Positions 1 through 9,461 of a stretch of DNA of 22,801 nt are shown piece after piece. A program made the translations under genes and the position numbers. The stretch is taken from the IMG/VR virus record IMGVR_UViG_3300030060_005340, positions 13,119 through 35,919 of that record; one strand, 5' to 3'. Every line of letters begins with the position of its first letter. The first letter of the stretch is position 1. The notes below the pieces were generated by a model. It was not told the origin of the DNA and did not search any database. It saw nothing but the letters and a program-made list of their open reading frames with translations. This DNA is from a virus.

Positions 1-3000
1 CCGATACTGAACTTCAATCTCTTGTTGGAAGAAAAATCACAACGACTGACGTAGTGTCAGATACGATTGCCACGGTTGTCTCTGTTCTTGGAACTCCGAC
101 TGGAACCCCTGATGAATCTGGTTTAACCAGTGATAATGAGCAAGTAGTATTTTTCGATTACAATACCTCGGGTGTCTTCTCGGGATCTGTTTTTTCAACC
201 ACCGCCGATGCCCTTCCGGGGATTACGTTTGACGCTGCGTCTCAGTTTGGTGCTCCAGTCACTGGGAACGCATCAACAATTGTTTCTGTTGAAAAAGGTC
301 TCTACTACCTGAGTGGTCACTTTTGTCTGAATGATCAACAAGCACTTCCAGCGTATTCAATTACAGGTGGGTATAGAGATTTTAATAACCCATCAGCAGC
401 AGTTGGGTTCGATGTTTTAAAGACTATTGTTGATTCTGATAGCGACGAAACACTCAACGATCCTGCGTCTGGATTCAATAACTTCAACGCCCCCGGTGCA
501 GATCGTTATTCGATTGTTCCGACTCTTGCACAAAGGACTCTTACTGGAACAGGAGACTCACCATCTCTTGGTATTTCTGGTGGCACACAAGACTATATTG
601 AACTTGTTAGAATTGATGGGGGAACAGTTTCGAGAAGAGTCAAATATGCAGAGTATGGTGACCTTCTCAGGACTCTTGCTCGAAGAACTTTTGATGAATC
701 TGGCAACTACACCGTCAGCCCATTCACTCTCACTGTAGATGACCACAACTCTGTGTACGGGTCAGTTGATAGCACAAAACTAGGTGCGGTGTTGTCCCCC
801 GGCAAAGCATACGTTTCTGGTTACGAGTTTGAAACCGCATCACCTTCTAGGTTTGTTCTCGATAAGGCTAGAGAAGAGTTGGAAATCAGAAATGAAATCC
901 TCGAAACTCCCGAAGGTCTTTTCATTAGATGTGAAGATGGACAATATAACTTACCATCTGATTCTACTTCGATAGACGCGGCAAAACTGGGTGCAAAACT
1001 TTTGATGGTTTCCACTGATGGTCAGGGCAATGATCAAATCATTGGCACTTGTCAATTCAAAACGTTTAGACCAGATCCAACGGCAACCACCACCTTAAGG
1101 TTTCATGTTCAACATATTGAAATGTTAACTAATCCAAACACTGGTAGACCATTCAACTTATTTGGAGTTGGTGCTATCACGTTTGTAGATCTATTAACAA
1201 CCGAAGGTGCTGTCACGGATCCTGCTGGTGTCTCTCTTCCTACTGGCTTTAGAACTGCCACAGATTTATTCAGATTTACAGCACAAGATGGTTCCCCACA
1301 AATCAGAAATCTCCGAGTGGGTAGAAACGTCTTTAAAATCCCCGGAACATTTGCAACAAAAGAAATCAAAGATGACCTTCCAATGCGGTTCAATGCCATT
1401 AAGATGTTCAGCGGAACAACTGATGCAAATGGTGTAGCCACAATCACGCTGCCGTCCGGCACTGGAAACGCAAGTTTCATCGACACGATTTCAGACTTTG
1501 TGGTGATGGCTCGAAAGCAGACATCTGATTCTGCTCTCACCCTTGTTCCTGTCGCAGATGCGGTAATCTCTGTCGCCGAGAGCGTTGTATCAATTGATGT
1601 CTCCGATGCAGCAACAGACGGTGACTTCCTATCACAAGATTTCCTAGTATCACTTCCTGTGAAATATGAGGAAGATCCGAACAACCGTACTATCAGAACT
1701 GCCTCTCTGGTTACAACGACTGTGACTTGCACAGAGAAGGTTGCTGGGTCTGGTGAATTTATTCTTGACGGTAGAAATGGAACTGGAGGACCAGTAACCG
1801 CCCTTTACGATGTCACCAGTATCATCTCGGCTGGCGTTGATGTTACCGAAAAGTTCTCAGTTGATAATGGACAGCGGGTTGACCTTTACGATTTTGCTAG
1901 AGTAAAACTTCGCTCTGGTGAGAGTATTTCTTCAACCGAAATCACAATCACTCTTCGAAAATTTAATTTTGCGTCAAACAATGTTGCCGGTCCTCTGACG
2001 CGAGAGAGTTATGCGGATGTGGTTGAATTGCAGACGTATGATAAGTCTCCTGTATTCCAAGATCCCGACACAGGAGAAAGACTCCGCTTGTATGATGCCA
2101 TTGACTTTAGACCTGTAAGAGATGGTGATCAATTAGATAAAGTCAACTTTGGAAACTTCGCTGCTTCATATGCGTTTGAAATTGCATCTGATCCATCAAG
2201 AGTTTCATATATCACATACCTTCCAAGAATTGACTCTTTGATTCTTGGGGATGATAGAATTCTTAGATTACAAAAAGGTGTTCCCGGTCCAGATCCAAAG
2301 CCACCTACAGTCAACGATACTGATCTTGAATTATATCAACTAATTCTGTCTGCATATACTTCAGATGATACTGAGGTCAAGGCTAAATTCATCAACAGTC
2401 AAAGATTTACGATGCAGGAAATCGGTGATCTTGAACAGTCAACATTTGCCGACCAAAATTTCATCTATCGTTCAGCACTTCAATCACAGGCAGTTTCTGC
2501 TGCTCTTGGATTGTTCCCCGGATCAGAAAGTGTTGACTCGGGCGTGTTTGTTGATGACTTTAGAGGACATGCATTTGCAGATGTCACGAAACCACAACAC
2601 AACTGTTCGATTGATCCAGTTGACACATCTTTGAGACTTCCTTTCCAAACGTTTAATAGAAGCGTGACCTGCGATGCATCTCAAAACGCTCAAGTTTTCG
2701 ATAGCCCATACGGTAGGATTCTTACTGCCGCTGGATCCACTCTTGCATATCTAAAAAACAGCACATCAACAGGGTCAACCCTCGCACCAAACCCGTTTGG
2801 TGTTGTTGACCACCTCGGTTCTTTGAAACTTTCACCCTCCTTCGACAGATATTGGAGTGAAACAAAAGCACCAAAGGTTCTTGTAAACGCTGCTGGGGAA
2901 AACAACGCTTGGGTCAAGGCTCTATCTGTGCCAACAGGAATTTCAGGTAAGCGACTTGGGTTCGGAACTCAATGGAAAGATTGGGAGTCAATTTGGTTTG

Positions 3001-5534
3001 GACGAACTGCACAAGAAGATGTTTCTCTTGATTCACTAAGTGATCCTGACAACAACAGATATAGTGGCAATGTTTCTAGATCCGCATTTGTTCAGAGAAC
3101 ACTGGCAGAAAAAATCACCAAGAAAATTGGTAACAAAATCATTGACCTCTCAGTGATTCCTTACATGGATGCACAAACAATTAAGTTCAGGGCTGAGGGA
3201 TGTAAGCCCGGAGCAACACACTATCTTTACTTTGATGGTGAACTGGTTGGTGCGACGGCAGATGGTTATGTTGCCGGAGCAACCGGTGCATTCGAAGACA
3301 CAGTTATTATTCCTGCTGACACATATCTTACTGGTGAGAAAATTGTTCGCGTATCAGATGGATTGACAACTGGTGACATTGCAACTGCAACATCATCCGC
3401 AGACGCATCTTTCTATGCTCTGGGTAATTACGAAACTATTAGAGATGGCATGGAGAGTGTTCGTCCTCCAATCAAGAGAAGAGATGCCGTGGATACTGAA
3501 AGTTTCCTCGGTGCTGAATACTTAGACTCACTTGGTGGACTTGGAGTTAACGTCTTCAATGCTCTTGATCCGTTAGCACAAACATTTACTGTTGATACAA
3601 GTAAAAATAACGGTTTATGTTTAGACACTGTGCGTCTCTTGTTTACCGAAAAACCAGAGACGTTAGGCTCCGTGATCACTGTTCAGATTAGACCAGTTGA
3701 TGGTAACGGAACTCCCAGACGAAACTTCGTTATTCCCTTTGCTGAAAAAACCCTCTCCCCAACTGATGTAAATGTTGACGGAACGTTGACAGATTTCACC
3801 TTCGACGCTCCAGTATATCTGTCACCGGGAGAGTATGCAATCTGTGTTATCACAAATGACTCGGGATATCATTTAAGAACACGGAGTCAGACCGATGATG
3901 TCAGACTAAACTCTTTGTTTGTTTCAAGAAATGATGGTGAGAGGACTGTCCTTGAGGATACTTACCTTTATCTTGAAATGTATCGACATACGTTCACTGC
4001 AAGTCAAATAACTAAGATCGCATGTGAGTTACACAGTAGTTTTGATACCGACATCACTGGTAATAAGGCGAGTGCTTTCTACTTTGCCAACGCCAGAAAC
4101 GTTCTCTCCTCCGCAGACATTACCGCGAAGATTACAACTGCTGCTGACGACATTACTGGACCTGTTAACACTACACTTAACACTGCTTTCCAGAGTGAAT
4201 GTAGTAACCCAACAGCGATTGAACTTTCGTTCCTTCCAGTCGCGGATGTGAGTCCAATCATTGATCAAGATCAATGTAAAATTTTGAATATTAATCAGTT
4301 TTCGTCTAGTGTCATCGATCAGACTTCTGAGGAAGATGGCAATGATGAAAAATCATCCAGCATTGCAAAATACTACTCCAAGATTGTTAGTCTTGAGACC
4401 CGTGCTGACAACTTAAATGTCAGGATATCTGGTGTATTCCCTGCTAATGCGACTCCAGAAGTTTATGTCAAGACTGGTGGTGGTACTAAAGGACCACTTG
4501 ATGACCAACAATATCAAAAACTGGTTATTCAAGAGGGTATTCAAAACTCTGATTTATCCACACGACAGGTGGTTGTGAAAAACTTTGCTTCACCTACTTC
4601 GGACGATGGTACTTCATCTGAACTTGGTACATTCACCGAGTATCAGATCAAAATTGTCATGCCCAACCGGTTTGAGAATAAGAACAAAGATCTACCAATC
4701 ATCGCAGGATTGAATGCAGTTGCTCTTGGTAAAAAGACTCAGGCAGCATTCTTCAATACCATCACCCCAATCGGCAGTATTTTAACATTCGCAGGTAATG
4801 CGAAGGATAACTGCCCGGAAGGCTTCCTGCCATGTGACGGAAGAATTCTTCCATCGGATGCTGGAGGAGATGATGAGTTTGATTTTACTCCACTGAGAAA
4901 CCTTCTTAACGATGCCGGTAACCCATTCGGTACAGGTTCGGATATTAGACTTCCAGACATGAGAGGTAGAGTCGCACTTGGTGCATCTGTTATGTCTGAC
5001 GCTGTTAATATTCCCACTCTGACTGATGAGCAAAGAAGAAGAGAAGGAAATGACCTCGGGAATGGTCTGGGGAATGCACCGTCAGTATACTTTGCCCGCA
5101 CTTTGGGTGATGCTGGGGGATCTCAACTATTACAGGCACATGATCACCAAAATCCGCGTGTCACTTTGTCTGATAGTGACAGATTTAATGCCAAACTTCG
5201 TGCTGATGTCTTTTCTGCTGAGGGCATTGACGGTTCTGAAAGAACGAAGGAAACAGGCGGCGGTGAAGGTAGTTCAAAAGAAGATAGACCTTTTGTCTTC
5301 TGCGGAGATTCTTTCAATGACGGAAGGGGCGGATTGCTCACTGGTGGTGGTGCTGTTCAAGGACGACTCCCGAAGGCTTCAGGTGAAGATGGGGGAGCGG
5401 GAAATGCAAGCGGTAAACTCGTGAGTAGAAACAAAAATGCAACCGCAGGTGTTAAAGTTGGAGTAGTTGAATATCATGAAGAAGGTGAGTCAATGCCACC
5501 ACACTTAGTTTGTCACTACATAATTAAGTTGTAA
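1..5534 (+). CDS. Giant virion structural protein, DUF4815-like N-terminus and tail-collar C-terminus (5' partial)
   Basis: The frame is open from the first complete codon (3-5), so the GTG at 54 is internal and the true start lies outside the window; 1843 residues are visible. The N-terminal part (roughly to 1900) reads like DUF4815 of marine T4-like phage structural proteins, with AAPGADRY-type and LARRTFDESGNY stretches. Further conserved-looking blocks are YLPRID (2217-2234) and VIPYMDAQTIKF (3153-3188). The C-terminus holds a phage tail-collar domain: CDGRILPSD near 4840, LPDMRGR at 4950-4970, an H-D-H at 5139-5147 and the typical ending MPPHLVCHYIIKL. Tail-collar domains are found in T4 gp12 and other fibres, so this is probably a baseplate-bound fibre or receptor-binding protein. 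Its position ahead of gp13 matches T4 genes 10-12. The tip (5230-5430) is glycine-rich. The structural role is likely; the exact place in the particle is inferred. Confidence 0.85.
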   Translation, partial: DTELQSLVGRKITTTDVVSDTIATVVSVLGTPTGTPDESGLTSDNEQVVFFDYNTSGVFSGSVFSTTADALPGITFDAASQFGAPVTGNASTIVSVEKGLYYLSGHFCLNDQQALPAYSITGGYRDFNNPSAAVGFDVLKTIVDSDSDETLNDPASGFNNFNAPGADRYSIVPTLAQRTLTGTGDSPSLGISGGTQDYIELVRIDGGTVSRRVKYAEYGDLLRTLARRTFDESGNYTVSPFTLTVDDHNSVYGSVDSTKLGAVLSPGKAYVSGYEFETASPSRFVLDKAREELEIRNEILETPEGLFIRCEDGQYNLPSDSTSIDAAKLGAKLLMVSTDGQGNDQIIGTCQFKTFRPDPTATTTLRFHVQHIEMLTNPNTGRPFNLFGVGAITFVDLLTTEGAVTDPAGVSLPTGFRTATDLFRFTAQDGSPQIRNLRVGRNVFKIPGTFATKEIKDDLPMRFNAIKMFSGTTDANGVATITLPSGTGNASFIDTISDFVVMARKQTSDSALTLVPVADAVISVAESVVSIDVSDAATDGDFLSQDFLVSLPVKYEEDPNNRTIRTASLVTTTVTCTEKVAGSGEFILDGRNGTGGPVTALYDVTSIISAGVDVTEKFSVDNGQRVDLYDFARVKLRSGESISSTEITITLRKFNFASNNVAGPLTRESYADVVELQTYDKSPVFQDPDTGERLRLYDAIDFRPVRDGDQLDKVNFGNFAASYAFEIASDPSRVSYITYLPRIDSLILGDDRILRLQKGVPGPDPKPPTVNDTDLELYQLILSAYTSDDTEVKAKFINSQRFTMQEIGDLEQSTFADQNFIYRSALQSQAVSAALGLFPGSESVDSGVFVDDFRGHAFADVTKPQHNCSIDPVDTSLRLPFQTFNRSVTCDASQNAQVFDSPYGRILTAAGSTLAYLKNSTSTGSTLAPNPFGVVDHLGSLKLSPSFDRYWSETKAPKVLVNAAGENNAWVKALSVPTGISGKRLGFGTQWKDWESIWFGRTAQEDVSLDSLSDPDNNRYSGNVSRSAFVQRTLAEKITKKIGNKIIDLSVIPYMDAQTIKFRAEGCKPGATHYLYFDGELVGATADGYVAGATGAFEDTVIIPADTYLTGEKIVRVSDGLTTGDIATATSSADASFYALGNYETIRDGMESVRPPIKRRDAVDTESFLGAEYLDSLGGLGVNVFNALDPLAQTFTVDTSKNNGLCLDTVRLLFTEKPETLGSVITVQIRPVDGNGTPRRNFVIPFAEKTLSPTDVNVDGTLTDFTFDAPVYLSPGEYAICVITNDSGYHLRTRSQTDDVRLNSLFVSRNDGERTVLEDTYLYLEMYRHTFTASQITKIACELHSSFDTDITGNKASAFYFANARNVLSSADITAKITTAADDITGPVNTTLNTAFQSECSNPTAIELSFLPVADVSPIIDQDQCKILNINQFSSSVIDQTSEEDGNDEKSSSIAKYYSKIVSLETRADNLNVRISGVFPANATPEVYVKTGGGTKGPLDDQQYQKLVIQEGIQNSDLSTRQVVVKNFASPTSDDGTSSELGTFTEYQIKIVMPNRFENKNKDLPIIAGLNAVALGKKTQAAFFNTITPIGSILTFAGNAKDNCPEGFLPCDGRILPSDAGGDDEFDFTPLRNLLNDAGNPFGTGSDIRLPDMRGRVALGASVMSDAVNIPTLTDEQRRREGNDLGNGLGNAPSVYFARTLGDAGGSQLLQAHDHQNPRVTLSDSDRFNAKLRADVFSAEGIDGSERTKETGGGEGSSKEDRPFVFCGDSFNDGRGGLLTGGGAVQGRLPKASGEDGGAGNASGKLVSRNKNATAGVKVGVVEYHEEGESMPPHLVCHYIIKL

Positions 5535-5552
5535 TACAAAGAAGGAAGATAG

Positions 5553-7520
5553 ATGGCTGGAAACGCATTCACCAATCTAAACACAATCAGCCTATCGGAT
5601 AACTTCCGGGCTTGGTTCGATAAAACCAACGAAATTGTTGGAGCATTAAATCCTGTTGAGGTGTACGGCATCACAATGGGATCTGGAATCACAGTTTCAG
5701 TTAATGCTGCCGGTATTGCAACTGTTGGTCTGTCTCTGGCTTCGTCGATTCCCGGCAATGCTAGTTTTACAGGTAGTATCACCTTTGCCAACGAAGTACG
5801 ATTCGGACTTGGCAAGACTGTTGACTTCCACGGGGCAACTCTATACGGAAATGTTGTAAGAAGTCTAAATGGTAAGACCGGCGATGTTGTTGTTGGTCTG
5901 ACCGGTATCAATGATCCAACCACAGCCGTTGGTGATTTGGTCATCAAGACGACCGGCAGCACCTTTACTGCCTACTCTTTGTTTAACGGGGACTATGTTC
6001 CGGGTGAAGGTAACAAGTCAATTCGGTTTGGCGGATCTGGCGGAATGCTTCTTGGTGGTTCAACAAGTGGAACTGCCGGTGTTCACAAATTTGCGTCTGC
6101 TTTCTCTGGAACAATCCAAGCCGCACATGACGCATCAACAGGGTCAACAACCGCATACATTCACTTCAAGGATCACGGCTACACTGGAGCAGACAATGCT
6201 GAAAGAGGATCACAGATCTTCTTCGGACACATCACCAACTCTGTTACTGCTCCTGTCGGTCTTGTGGTTAGAGGTGGTGGCTCAACAAATGGAACTGATG
6301 CGTATGATACTGCGGGACCAATGTTGGTCATTGACCAAACAAACAGAAGAATTGGTATTAATGGTGTAACCTCTGCGGGGGGACCATTACATATCATAAC
6401 AGAATCCACTGCGGCTACCTCAGCGAATGATCTTCTTCTTCAAAGCACGACAGGAAAAACAGCGGCAATCAGAACCGCACTTAGTGGATCCACTGGAGAG
6501 TATCTCGCTCTCGAAGGAAATGCGGGGACTACACTAACGCCTCGTTTCCGTGGCTTCCAAGACAAAGATAGGCTTAAGACTGTACTCACTGACTCGATGC
6601 CTGTTGCAGGTGTGGAACTACGACACACAACTCAAGTTTCAACTTTCACCATTCAGGGTCAAGAGTCTAGCGGGGCTTCCCTTTCACCTGTTTTAACTGC
6701 ACGCCAAGATGGCTCTGTGGTTGTTGGTGGTATTTCGCTTGACGATGGTTCGGCAACTGGCGGAAGCACTTTTGGTGACCTCAACCTAGCCACTGGTAAG
6801 ATTAGATTTGGTGGAACTCATGGTGCAACCCTTGCAGAATCTGGTGGCTTGATCACCATGCTGTCAAAGGGTGGGACCGTATCATACAAGAACATCTTTG
6901 CAGACGGACCAAACGGTGGCGGTTCAACATCAATTGTATCAAATGTTTCATTTAGTGGAAACATCACTGATGATATGGTTCTTGACCTCCGACAAGTCGA
7001 ACAAGACGGACAGGAATTACAAGCCGTAGATGAAACAGGATCTGCCATTGAAATAGGAAATGCAAGCAAGGTATTCCTAGAGTTTATCGATTTTGATTCG
7101 AGTGGAAACCAAAGACACGCTATGGGTAATTTTGATATTCAAATCACAATGCCTGCATATGTGTTTGTGAACGATATTCCAGCGGCTGGATCATCCGAAA
7201 CATTCCGCTCCGTAATTGGTGCTTTGGCACTGATCGATGGTGAGAAAACTGATCTTGTCCCCGGTGGTATCGATTTAAACAGTCGATCAGCCAAAGATGC
7301 TGTGCTGTTCAGCCCCTCCGATGGACAAAAATTATTAGGTACGGATGATCTTGCTTCACCTGTGCCACAAAGAATCACGTTTAACTTAAGAGGTAACTGT
7401 ATAACTGGTGTGCGAGTTGCCCTAATCGTATCTAAAACGCACGCAAAGTTAGGTAAACGAAACGGTTCACTTTACCGTGGTGCTGGATCATATAGTGCCA
7501 AGTTTACCAATGTGGAGTAA
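5553..7520 (+). CDS. Virion structural protein, fibre-like (655 aa)
   Basis: ATG preceded by GAAGGA (5541-5546), 18 bases after the previous stop. The N-terminus carries NFRAWFDKTNEIV (residues 17-29), which resembles the short 'W-x-D/R-T-N' opening seen in many marine phage fibre-type proteins. VRSLNGKTGDVV (102-113) is a motif common in phage tail fibre repeats. The rest is rich in Gly, Thr, Ser and Val with alternating polar and hydrophobic residues, as in beta-helical or beta-stranded fibres, and has no transmembrane segment or signal peptide. It lies between the giant fibre gene and the neck genes, where T4 has gene 12 and wac, so it could be an accessory tail or neck fibre. No enzymatic motif is seen. 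A virion role is likely; specific identity is unknown. Confidence 0.7.
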   Translation: MAGNAFTNLNTISLSDNFRAWFDKTNEIVGALNPVEVYGITMGSGITVSVNAAGIATVGLSLASSIPGNASFTGSITFANEVRFGLGKTVDFHGATLYGNVVRSLNGKTGDVVVGLTGINDPTTAVGDLVIKTTGSTFTAYSLFNGDYVPGEGNKSIRFGGSGGMLLGGSTSGTAGVHKFASAFSGTIQAAHDASTGSTTAYIHFKDHGYTGADNAERGSQIFFGHITNSVTAPVGLVVRGGGSTNGTDAYDTAGPMLVIDQTNRRIGINGVTSAGGPLHIITESTAATSANDLLLQSTTGKTAAIRTALSGSTGEYLALEGNAGTTLTPRFRGFQDKDRLKTVLTDSMPVAGVELRHTTQVSTFTIQGQESSGASLSPVLTARQDGSVVVGGISLDDGSATGGSTFGDLNLATGKIRFGGTHGATLAESGGLITMLSKGGTVSYKNIFADGPNGGGSTSIVSNVSFSGNITDDMVLDLRQVEQDGQELQAVDETGSAIEIGNASKVFLEFIDFDSSGNQRHAMGNFDIQITMPAYVFVNDIPAAGSSETFRSVIGALALIDGEKTDLVPGGIDLNSRSAKDAVLFSPSDGQKLLGTDDLASPVPQRITFNLRGNCITGVRVALIVSKTHAKLGKRNGSLYRGAGSYSAKFTNVE

Positions 7521-7522
7521 TT

Positions 7523-8575
7523 ATGACCTTTACGCATCAACCATATTCTGGAGATAAAAATGGTGACCTTTCTCTTCTTGTTTTCAATAACGGGAATTTG
7601 ATAACAATCACCAATACTGCATCAACGACACAAGAGTATGTCTCCGCCGGGGGAAATACTTTTGCCACGTTAGCAGAATTAAATCCGTTTAAAGCCAATG
7701 ATGCATTTCTAAATTACATTAAAGAGTCTGTTGAAACCTCCACTGTGAAAACAACAACCTCTGGTTTGTTTGCCAACAGTGCAACAACTCAAACAGGAAC
7801 CGGTAATGGTAGTGGTGATGTCAAACTACATGGGGATCCGAGAGTAACTCACAGAATTACTCTCGTCGGCGGTTCTACTAGCAGCATTGGTCTGTTGGGT
7901 CCGACTGGTCCAACTCATATGACCCAACTGGTCATTACAGATACCAGTGTCAGCAAAACTTTTGATTGTTACTTCGGTAGATACTTTGATGGATTAACAA
8001 CTGGCACGACTCTTGGTATGGAACTTCTGTTGGTTGGTGTAACGGGAGCAATCACTGGTGGGTTTGCAAGTAGGACTGGACCCTTCCTCATCGAAGAGCC
8101 GGGGGGCAAAACAGGACAATTCTTGAAGTCTAACGTAGTCTCCATTAAAAACTTGAACTCATTCAAGCAATTCATATCTGATCAGGTTGGTGCATCACTT
8201 AATGGTTCTACCTTTGATGGTATTACCTACGGAACTTCACGGACTGGTCATGCGGTCTTCTTCCGAGGAACCACTGATCTTAATGATCTCGCTACTATTA
8301 GTTCACTCGTACAGGCAAACCTCAAAGGTGAGACTGCGGATAGGATTGCATCAGTTCACCTTCCTCTTGTTGGCACTACAGTTTCTGCAATCGCTGGTAT
8401 TACCTTCAACTCACAAACTGGTGGGTGTGCGGCAGCGTCTGAGTTTGATGATGCAGTTGGACAATTGTTTAAGGCTAGACTCACAGCCCAAACTAATGTT
8501 GGTAAGCAATTGAGAGCGATGGAAGATGCCACGACAATCAGAGCGTTGGTCAATGATGCCAATCTCTCCTTCTGA
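7523..8575 (+). CDS. Putative virion structural protein (350 aa), unknown function
   Basis: ATG two bases after the preceding TAA, with GGAG at 7514-7517 inside the end of the upstream gene, so translation is probably coupled. The protein is rich in Thr, Gly, Ser and Val and has no signal peptide, membrane segment or recognised motif. Residues from about 205 onward look more globular (NSFKQFISDQVGASLNG and a helical C-terminus LFKARLTAQTNVGKQLRAMED). It is the last gene before gp13, the slot held by wac (fibritin) in T4, but it lacks the long heptad coiled coil of fibritin. A tail or neck decoration role is inferred from position only. Confidence 0.6.
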   Translation: MTFTHQPYSGDKNGDLSLLVFNNGNLITITNTASTTQEYVSAGGNTFATLAELNPFKANDAFLNYIKESVETSTVKTTTSGLFANSATTQTGTGNGSGDVKLHGDPRVTHRITLVGGSTSSIGLLGPTGPTHMTQLVITDTSVSKTFDCYFGRYFDGLTTGTTLGMELLLVGVTGAITGGFASRTGPFLIEEPGGKTGQFLKSNVVSIKNLNSFKQFISDQVGASLNGSTFDGITYGTSRTGHAVFFRGTTDLNDLATISSLVQANLKGETADRIASVHLPLVGTTVSAIAGITFNSQTGGCAAASEFDDAVGQLFKARLTAQTNVGKQLRAMEDATTIRALVNDANLSF

Positions 8576-8628
8576 TGCCGCGTAATCTAAGACTGAGCCA
8601 ACGGTAAAGTCAAGCGGCGTAAGAATGT

Positions 8629-8661
8629 TCGCTCCAATACATATAAAAGGACAAGGAGCGA
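8629..8661 (+). promoter_or_regulatory. Stem-loop overlapping the gp13 ribosome binding site
   Basis: TCGCTCC (8629-8635) is perfectly complementary to GGAGCGA (8655-8661), with a 19-base A-rich loop. The right arm covers GGAG of the AAGGAG Shine-Dalgarno sequence (8653-8658) that serves the gp13 ATG at 8667. If it folds, it would hide the ribosome binding site. It lies in a 91-base gap (8576-8666), the longest non-coding stretch between genes apart from the one after gp23. There is no T-tract, so it is not a terminator. The pairing is seen; the regulatory role is inferred. Confidence 0.35.
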
Positions 8662-8666
8662 CTTAG

Positions 8667-9461
8667 ATGGCGAAACCCACATCAAGAGAAGAACTAAAAC
8701 AGTACGCTCTGAGGAAACTGGGAGCACCGGTTATCGAGGTCAATGTTGATGATGCTCAACTTGAAGACTCGCTAGATGACGCACTTCAGATTTTTTCAGA
8801 GTACCATTTCGATGGTGTCCAGAAGGTTTTCTACAAGTATGAGATGACCACCACTGATCTTAGTAATGGCTTTATTGATGTAAACAATGTTGGTGCTACT
8901 GGACCCAACGATACAGTGCAACCTGCTGCCGGATCTAAAATCGTTTCGGTATACAAAGTATTTAAGTTTGATGAAACTGGAGCGGGAACTAATTTCTTCA
9001 GTCTGAATTATCAGATGGCACTAAATGATGCCTATGGAATTCGTGCTCCCGGCAACATGTCTGACTATGCAATAACTCAAAGTTATTTGTCAATGTTGTC
9101 TGATATGCTTTCCCCAGAAAAAGCAATTCGATTTAGCAGAGTTACAGATAGGCTTTACATTGACGCAGATATTAAAGATTTGCTTGATGCTGGAAACTTC
9201 TTAGGAATCGAAGCATATGCTGAACTTGACCCAGACACATACACTGGCATCTACAATGACATCCTTCTCAAGAAGTACGTTGTTGCATCTTTTAGAAAAC
9301 AGTGGGGCATGAACCTCATCAAGTATCAAGGCATCAATCTTCCGGGCGGTGTGCAGTTTGATGGTCAAGCGTTGATCAGTCAAGGGAATGAGGAAATGGA
9401 GCGAATTGAGGAAACGCTTCAAGACAAGTATGAACTTCCTCCTGACTTCTGGGTGGGATAA
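8667..9461 (+). CDS. 13: Neck protein gp13 (head completion)
   Basis: The protein is 264 aa (T4 gp13 is 309). Its opening, MAKPTSREELKQYALRKLG followed by APVIEVNVDD, matches the conserved start of T4-like gp13, and the aromatic-rich middle (FSEYHFDGVQKVFYKYEM) fits too. In T4, gp13 and gp14 form the neck that closes the filled head through the portal and offers the docking surface for the tail. The ATG at 8667 follows AAGGAG (8653-8658) at good spacing. The gene ends in TAATG, where TAA stops gp13 and the ATG opens gp14. It is the first gene of the neck-packaging-tail block. Identity rests on the N-terminus and on perfect synteny with T4. Confidence 0.88.
   Translation: MAKPTSREELKQYALRKLGAPVIEVNVDDAQLEDSLDDALQIFSEYHFDGVQKVFYKYEMTTTDLSNGFIDVNNVGATGPNDTVQPAAGSKIVSVYKVFKFDETGAGTNFFSLNYQMALNDAYGIRAPGNMSDYAITQSYLSMLSDMLSPEKAIRFSRVTDRLYIDADIKDLLDAGNFLGIEAYAELDPDTYTGIYNDILLKKYVVASFRKQWGMNLIKYQGINLPGGVQFDGQALISQGNEEMERIEETLQDKYELPPDFWVG

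Noticed and set aside
54-56. GTG at 54 as the start of the first gene
   Set aside because: The frame stays open back to the window edge and the upstream codons read as a continuation of the same domain; no ribosome binding site precedes it. The gene is 5' partial.
1109-1732. 207-codon minus-strand open frame inside the giant structural gene
   Set aside because: Lies wholly within a well-supported plus-strand gene and has no recognisable protein features.
2764-6148. Exact 16-base repeat CATCAACAGGGTCAAC at 2764-2779 and 6133-6148
   Set aside because: Both copies are in the same codon phase and encode STGS(T)-type low-complexity fibre sequence, so shared composition is enough to explain it.
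8577-8618. GCCGC / GCGGC inverted repeat after the 350-aa gene as a terminator
   Set aside because: Only five base pairs with a 32-base loop and no T-tract.
8642-8648. TATAAAA ahead of gp13 as a late promoter
   Set aside because: Matches the T4 late element in only six of eight bases, and the transcript would start inside the ribosome binding site at about 8655.
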